DNA of 9,010 bases from Bacillota bacterium (lineage in GTDB: Bacteria > Bacillota > Bacilli > Alicyclobacillales > SLC66): positions 1-9,010 of the forward strand of contig JAKACR010000102.1 in NCBI GenBank assembly GCA_021821225.1. The letters run 5' to 3'. Under the pieces are notes generated by a model. The model saw only the letters and a program-made list of their open reading frames with translations. It was not told where the DNA came from and ran no database searches. Shown piece after piece: positions 7,059 to 9,010 of the stretch. Every line of letters starts with the position of its first letter. The first letter of the stretch is position 1. The translations under genes were made by a program, and so were the position numbers.

Positions 7059-7078
7059 TATGGCGTGGGAGGGAGCGA

Positions 7079-8347
7079 CTATCGCGGGGTGATGTCGACC
7101 CAGTTGTTCCGCCCGCCGTCGGTGTGTAAGAGAGTGTTTCTGCCGATCGGAGTTTGCACGACAGCCCAACCGCTGTTGGAAGTAAGCCATTGCGTCGCGC
7201 GGAGCGTACCCTTTACCCATCCCGGGGGTGCGTGAAGTCCAGCGCAGATCCACGACCACGTGTGATTCGCAGACAGCACGCCGAGCATCGGATAGGGGAA
7301 GGGCAGGGACAAACCGATAAATACATCCCCGCCGGGAACAGAATGAATGCCGACAATGTAACCAGCCGGAAGTTCTCTTGTCTTCCTGTGGTTTTTTGGA
7401 TTATTGAAGGAACCGCCGACTGTGTTCCAGGAATGGCCGCCGTTCCGTGAATGTGCCAGCAGGTATTCCTGGCCTTGCATCGAGCCGTCAGGCGAGATAA
7501 ATACGGCGTACCCGGCGCGGGGAGATGAAAATGTGATCTGATTCCTCACCTGATACACGGGATATGTGGATGGGCTCTGGGGTCCATAGAATGTTCGCTG
7601 TAGATTTTGCGGCAGGGTATACCGCAGCGCCCATGTGCTGTTGTGGCTGTCCCATTCCCAGATGTGGCTGAAGCCAATCGCGAAGATGTCGTGGGATATG
7701 GCGCCGATTCCCGCAATGCCGCCTGGTTGGGACGTGCGTCTCCAGCCGTTCCCGCTGTCTGTCGTGTGATACAGGTCGCCTTGGATCACGAGCCATCCGG
7801 AGCGGTTCGAGTTGAAGACCATCTGGGTGGCGGTGGACAGTGAATTTACCGTTTCTTCGGGACTTAGGCCGGGCTTGAGCTTGAATGTCTGCTCTGGTTG
7901 CCATGTACGCCCTCCGTCCAGGGTTTCAAGCATGGCGATATGCTCGGAAGAACCAATACCGGACAAGCCGACAAGCCACCCCTGCCTGGCATTTGTCATA
8001 TGGATGTATTCCGGTGAGAATCCGGCCAGGGGTGTTGCGCGCCAAGTGGATCCGGAGTCATTCGTCTCCCAGACCGTCGCGGTTTGCCCATGGCGACCGT
8101 GCTGATAACCAACGGCCCAACCTTGGTTGCGATTTACAAATTGGAATGAGGTGATGGCGACTTGGGAATTGAGCTTTGCCACAGCACCGTTGGAGACTGC
8201 AGCGGCGCCGCTTGCGCCCGTGGCGCCGATTTTCGTCGGGCCGCCAGGTGATGGAGCGGCCGATCCTGTGTCGGGCGATGTCCCGCAGCCGGATAAGACA
8301 GTGCAAACCATGAGGGACATCGCGATCAGCACCGCCGTGATCTTCAT
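7079..8347 (-). CDS. Asp-box (BNR-like) beta-propeller lipoprotein
   Basis: The 422-residue protein begins with a lipoprotein signal peptide: MK, a hydrophobic stretch, and lipobox VLSGC with C21 as the lipidated residue, so it should be anchored on the outer face of the membrane. A Ser/Gly/Ala/Pro linker (22-57) follows. The rest is a repeat protein with five Asp-box motifs: TNDSGSTW (95-102), TLDGGRTW (142-149), TTDSGNGW (195-202), SRNGGHSW (300-307) and HTDGGRNNW (408-416). These alternate with G-W-x-V strands at 76, 124, 184 and 393, as in Ycf48-like and sialidase-like propellers. No sialidase catalytic residues can be assigned. ATG 8347 has SD AGGAGG eight bases upstream and overlaps the upstream gene's stop (ATGA). 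Substrate and role are unknown; ligand or protein binding at the cell surface is inference. Confidence 0.85.
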   Translation of the reverse strand: MKITAVLIAMSLMVCTVLSGCGTSPDTGSAAPSPGGPTKIGATGASGAAAVSNGAVAKLNSQVAITSFQFVNRNQGWAVGYQHGRHGQTATVWETNDSGSTWRATPLAGFSPEYIHMTNARQGWLVGLSGIGSSEHIAMLETLDGGRTWQPEQTFKLKPGLSPEETVNSLSTATQMVFNSNRSGWLVIQGDLYHTTDSGNGWRRTSQPGGIAGIGAISHDIFAIGFSHIWEWDSHNSTWALRYTLPQNLQRTFYGPQSPSTYPVYQVRNQITFSSPRAGYAVFISPDGSMQGQEYLLAHSRNGGHSWNTVGGSFNNPKNHRKTRELPAGYIVGIHSVPGGDVFIGLSLPFPYPMLGVLSANHTWSWICAGLHAPPGWVKGTLRATQWLTSNSGWAVVQTPIGRNTLLHTDGGRNNWVDITPR

Positions 8348-9010
8348 CTGGACATCCTCCTCTGTGACGTCGCGGTTGGAGCGTGCTCCGTGTCCGTCCA
8401 GGTTGCGCCCCCGTCGCGTGTTTCAATGGGGATCGAGGACAACCCTTTTGTCAGAAGTCCAAATCCGATCTTGGGCGTGACAAACTGGATGTCCGCCACC
8501 TCCGTCAGAGGGATGTTGGTGCGCTCACGGGTCCATGATTTCCCGCTGTTCACGGTTCGCCACAGCGTCTGCGGCGCGCCAGGGGTGTAGGTGTACCACT
8601 GCGCGGCGCTTGACAGGAGCAGCCGCGGGGTGTTGGTCAGCGAGGCGAACCGACGGATCCAAATCGGTTTCCATGGTCCGAGGGGTCCATCTGCGCGAAG
8701 TACGCTCAACTTTCCCGTCGTGCCCGTCGGGAACGCATAGTACGGCAGATAAAGTTGGGTATTCCGCGCAAAGGCTTGAGGCTGCGCAGGAAAATGGATG
8801 GATTCGCCCTGGACCGGGAAACCAACGATGGCCGCCCGTCTCCAGGATACCCCGCCGTTTGAGGTAGTGAAAAGGGCGTCTATGCGATTGCCGCACCACA
8901 GCAGCCCTGTCCCCCCACGGCCCATCCACAGCCAATCTGCTCCCGGAGGTACCGAGCCGATGCGTTGTAGGGTTCCATTGTTTGTCACGCGCAGGAGTTC
9001 ACCGCCTGGG
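8344..9010 (-). CDS. Asp-box repeat protein, start lies beyond the window
   Basis: The frame is open from the right edge to TGA at 8344-8346; 221 codons are visible. GTG 8988 would be the first visible start, but the preceding codons (reading PGGELLR) continue in frame and there is no SD before GTG, so the gene almost certainly begins outside. Asp-box motifs TTSNGGVSW, TVNSGKSW and TRDGGATW, with strands such as KIGFGLLT, show the same propeller architecture as the downstream lipoprotein. The four-base ATGA overlap (8344-8347) with that gene implies cotranscription and coupled translation. Whether this one has a signal peptide cannot be seen. The two may be diverged duplicates or partners in a surface complex; both ideas are inference. 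Confidence 0.8.
   Translation of the reverse strand, partial: PGGELLRVTNNGTLQRIGSVPPGADWLWMGRGGTGLLWCGNRIDALFTTSNGGVSWRRAAIVGFPVQGESIHFPAQPQAFARNTQLYLPYYAFPTGTTGKLSVLRADGPLGPWKPIWIRRFASLTNTPRLLLSSAAQWYTYTPGAPQTLWRTVNSGKSWTRERTNIPLTEVADIQFVTPKIGFGLLTKGLSSIPIETRDGGATWTDTEHAPTATSQRRMSR

Overview
This window probably comes from the chromosome of a GC-rich member of the Bacillota (Bacilli), perhaps an Alicyclobacillus-type organism. The genus is an inference; the phylum is better supported. The order queA-tgt-yajC, then a four-helix TIGR04086-type protein and a three-helix DUF421 protein, follows the Bacillus subtilis order queA-tgt-yajC(yrbF)-yrzE-yrbG. Shine-Dalgarno (SD) sites are strong and GTG/TTG starts are used.

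Left part (1 to about 2270): a decayed DNA-modification island, visibly richer in A/T over its first 650 bases than the rest. It holds a small candidate remnant of an Xre-type helix-turn-helix protein, an N4-cytosine/N6-adenine DNA methyltransferase broken by a frameshift and an internal deletion (688-1606), and a C5-cytosine methyltransferase with no normal start codon, a TGA in the catalytic loop and no C-terminal recognition domain (1649-2266). Both methyltransferase starts carry a similar leader in which the SD sequence can pair with an upstream C-rich stretch. This looks like the grave of a restriction-modification or phage modification cassette, lying just upstream of queA, where ruvB sits in B. 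subtilis.

Middle part (2283-7040): housekeeping genes. A sigma-A-like promoter precedes queA-tgt-yajC, which make and insert the queuosine precursor in tRNA (tgt inserts the base, queA matures it) and supply the YajC subunit of the Sec translocon accessory complex. The opposite strand carries trmB (tRNA m7G46 methyltransferase) followed by the YrzE-like membrane protein. The DUF421 protein, with an unusual glycine-rich tail, is divergent from trmB. Three of these genes act on tRNA modification and three encode membrane proteins.

Right part (7079-9010): two overlapping minus-strand genes for Asp-box (BNR-like) beta-propeller proteins. The downstream one is a lipoprotein; the upstream one runs off the window. 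Their function is unknown.

I found no RNA gene, CRISPR array, insertion sequence or clearly novel system. The most interesting part is the decayed methyltransferase island with its repeated SD-sequestering leaders.
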